Source: Margaritifera margaritifera (taxonomy: Eukaryota > Mollusca > Bivalvia > Unionida > Margaritiferidae). Taken from it: a stretch of DNA of 64,000 nt. Below are positions 63,480-64,000 of the stretch, piece by piece. Numbering within the stretch: the first letter of the stretch is position 1; each line of letters starts with the position of its first letter. The stretch is taken from NCBI GenBank assembly GCA_029931535.1, contig JAQPZY010001405.1:1-64000 (forward strand), written 5' to 3'. Under the pieces are notes generated by a model. The model was not told where the DNA came from. It searched no databases and saw only the letters and a program-made list of their open reading frames with translations. Both the position numbers and the translations under genes were made by a program.

Positions 63480-64000
63480 TGTTACGACTCTATGGTCTAA
63501 GAAAAATGTAACAGAAAGAAAGTGAAACCAACAAATCAAGTAAAAGTCAACAAGCAATTTATTACTAGATAATTAAAATGAAAAATCAAAAAGTCACTTA
63601 CAGTAATGTGTTTTGAAATCCTAATAATCCAATAAGAATGATTGTTCTAATCACAAGTCCTAAATATAGAATGTTCCGAATTCACGGCTGTGTCCTTGAA
63701 TGTTATGATGTGCTTATGGTCTCCAAAGTCCTGATGTACTAGTAATCTTGATGTGCTGATGTCAAAATGAAGTATTCCAAAATCTCTGAATAAGTTCACA
63801 TAAATTCCAAAATCATCAATTAAAAATCCAAAGTCCAAAAGTTTGTGAGCACTGTTATAATCCAATGAATATTTAAAATAATTCCTCTCTTAGAATTTGG
63901 AATGATTTTTCACAACTGTAATAGCTCTTTACAAGACTGATGGAAATTTCAAAACTGAATAAATGTCCACCAAACATGGTATATATAAAGATTGGTCACA
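63480..64000 (-). repeat. 5' LTR of family 2 element (partial)
   Basis: The inner 521 bp of the LTR align without gaps to 57,725-58,245 with eight substitutions. CCAAT/TATA boxes lie at 63,980-63,995, AATAAA at 63,558-63,563, and the 72-codon ORF at 63,647-63,865. About 228 bp of it lie beyond the window. Confidence 0.92.

Larger units (their letters stand above)
57725..64000 (-). mobile_element. Gmr1-like Ty3/Gypsy element, family 2 (5' LTR cut by window end)
   Basis: A nearly complete LTR retrotransposon on the minus strand. It has a 5' LTR (63,480 to beyond 64,000), a tRNA-Pro-like primer site (63,457-63,474), gag (63,318-62,068), pol (61,980-58,612), a polypurine tract (58,482-58,474) and a 3' LTR (58,473-57,725). 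The pol order is protease, integrase, RT, RNase H, as in the family 1 array but at low sequence identity. No env-like or chromodomain ORF is seen. Eight differences over 521 aligned LTR bases, without indels, indicate a fairly young insertion. Its AT-rich composition matches the surroundings, unlike family 1. Confidence 0.93.

Overview
The window is eukaryotic and consists almost entirely of transposable elements and their remains in AT-rich, microsatellite-rich DNA. No ordinary single-copy host gene could be recognised. A tRNA-Leu-like SINE ending in an ACAAACAAAA-type tail, Gmr1-like Gypsy elements and a Polinton-type DNA polymerase B together suggest a marine invertebrate. A mollusc such as a bivalve is my best guess, but this is inference, not proof.

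Region 1 (1-23,832, minus strand) is a head-to-tail array of one LTR retrotransposon (family 1). Its period is about 6.05 kb, with one LTR of about 1,081 bp between successive internal regions. Five internal regions are present. A is cut by the window start, B is decayed, C and D are full length, and E has lost its 5' half. Each full unit reads LTR - tRNA-Pro-like primer site - gag/zinc knuckle - protease - integrase - reverse transcriptase - RNase H - G-run polypurine tract - LTR. Integrase lies upstream of reverse transcriptase, which is the Gmr1-type order rather than the usual Ty3/Gypsy order. All units that cover the sites share a -1 frameshift inside integrase and a TAA in RNase H. The array therefore probably grew at the DNA level from one dead parent.

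Region 2 (23,833-57,724) is old repeat-rich DNA. It holds two paralogous, heavily mutated Polinton/Maverick-like (adintovirus-like) remnants at about 28.7-31.4 kb and 42.1-48.4 kb. The second retains pieces of integrase with a chromodomain, a zinc-finger ORF, full-length but broken DNA polymerase B, and a convergent packaging ATPase. Around them are two dead LINE reverse transcriptases (33.5-34.7 kb plus, 38.6-40.6 kb minus), a deleted mariner transposase (35.4-36.3 kb minus), the SINE (37.9-38.2 kb), a dispersed repeat present in inverted orientation at 40.6 and 52.5 kb, several minisatellites, and many (TA)n/(TG)n tracts.

Region 3 (57,725-64,000, minus strand) is a second, younger Gmr1-like element (family 2). 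It has a 749-bp 3' LTR, a 416-aa gag and a 1,122-aa pol in the same frame, separated by one UGA. The 5' LTR runs off the window end. The two LTRs differ at about 8 of 521 aligned bases. The order is again protease-integrase-RT-RNase H, and gag again has a SCAN-like capsid region and a CCHC knuckle. One RNase H catalytic Asp is Asn in this copy.
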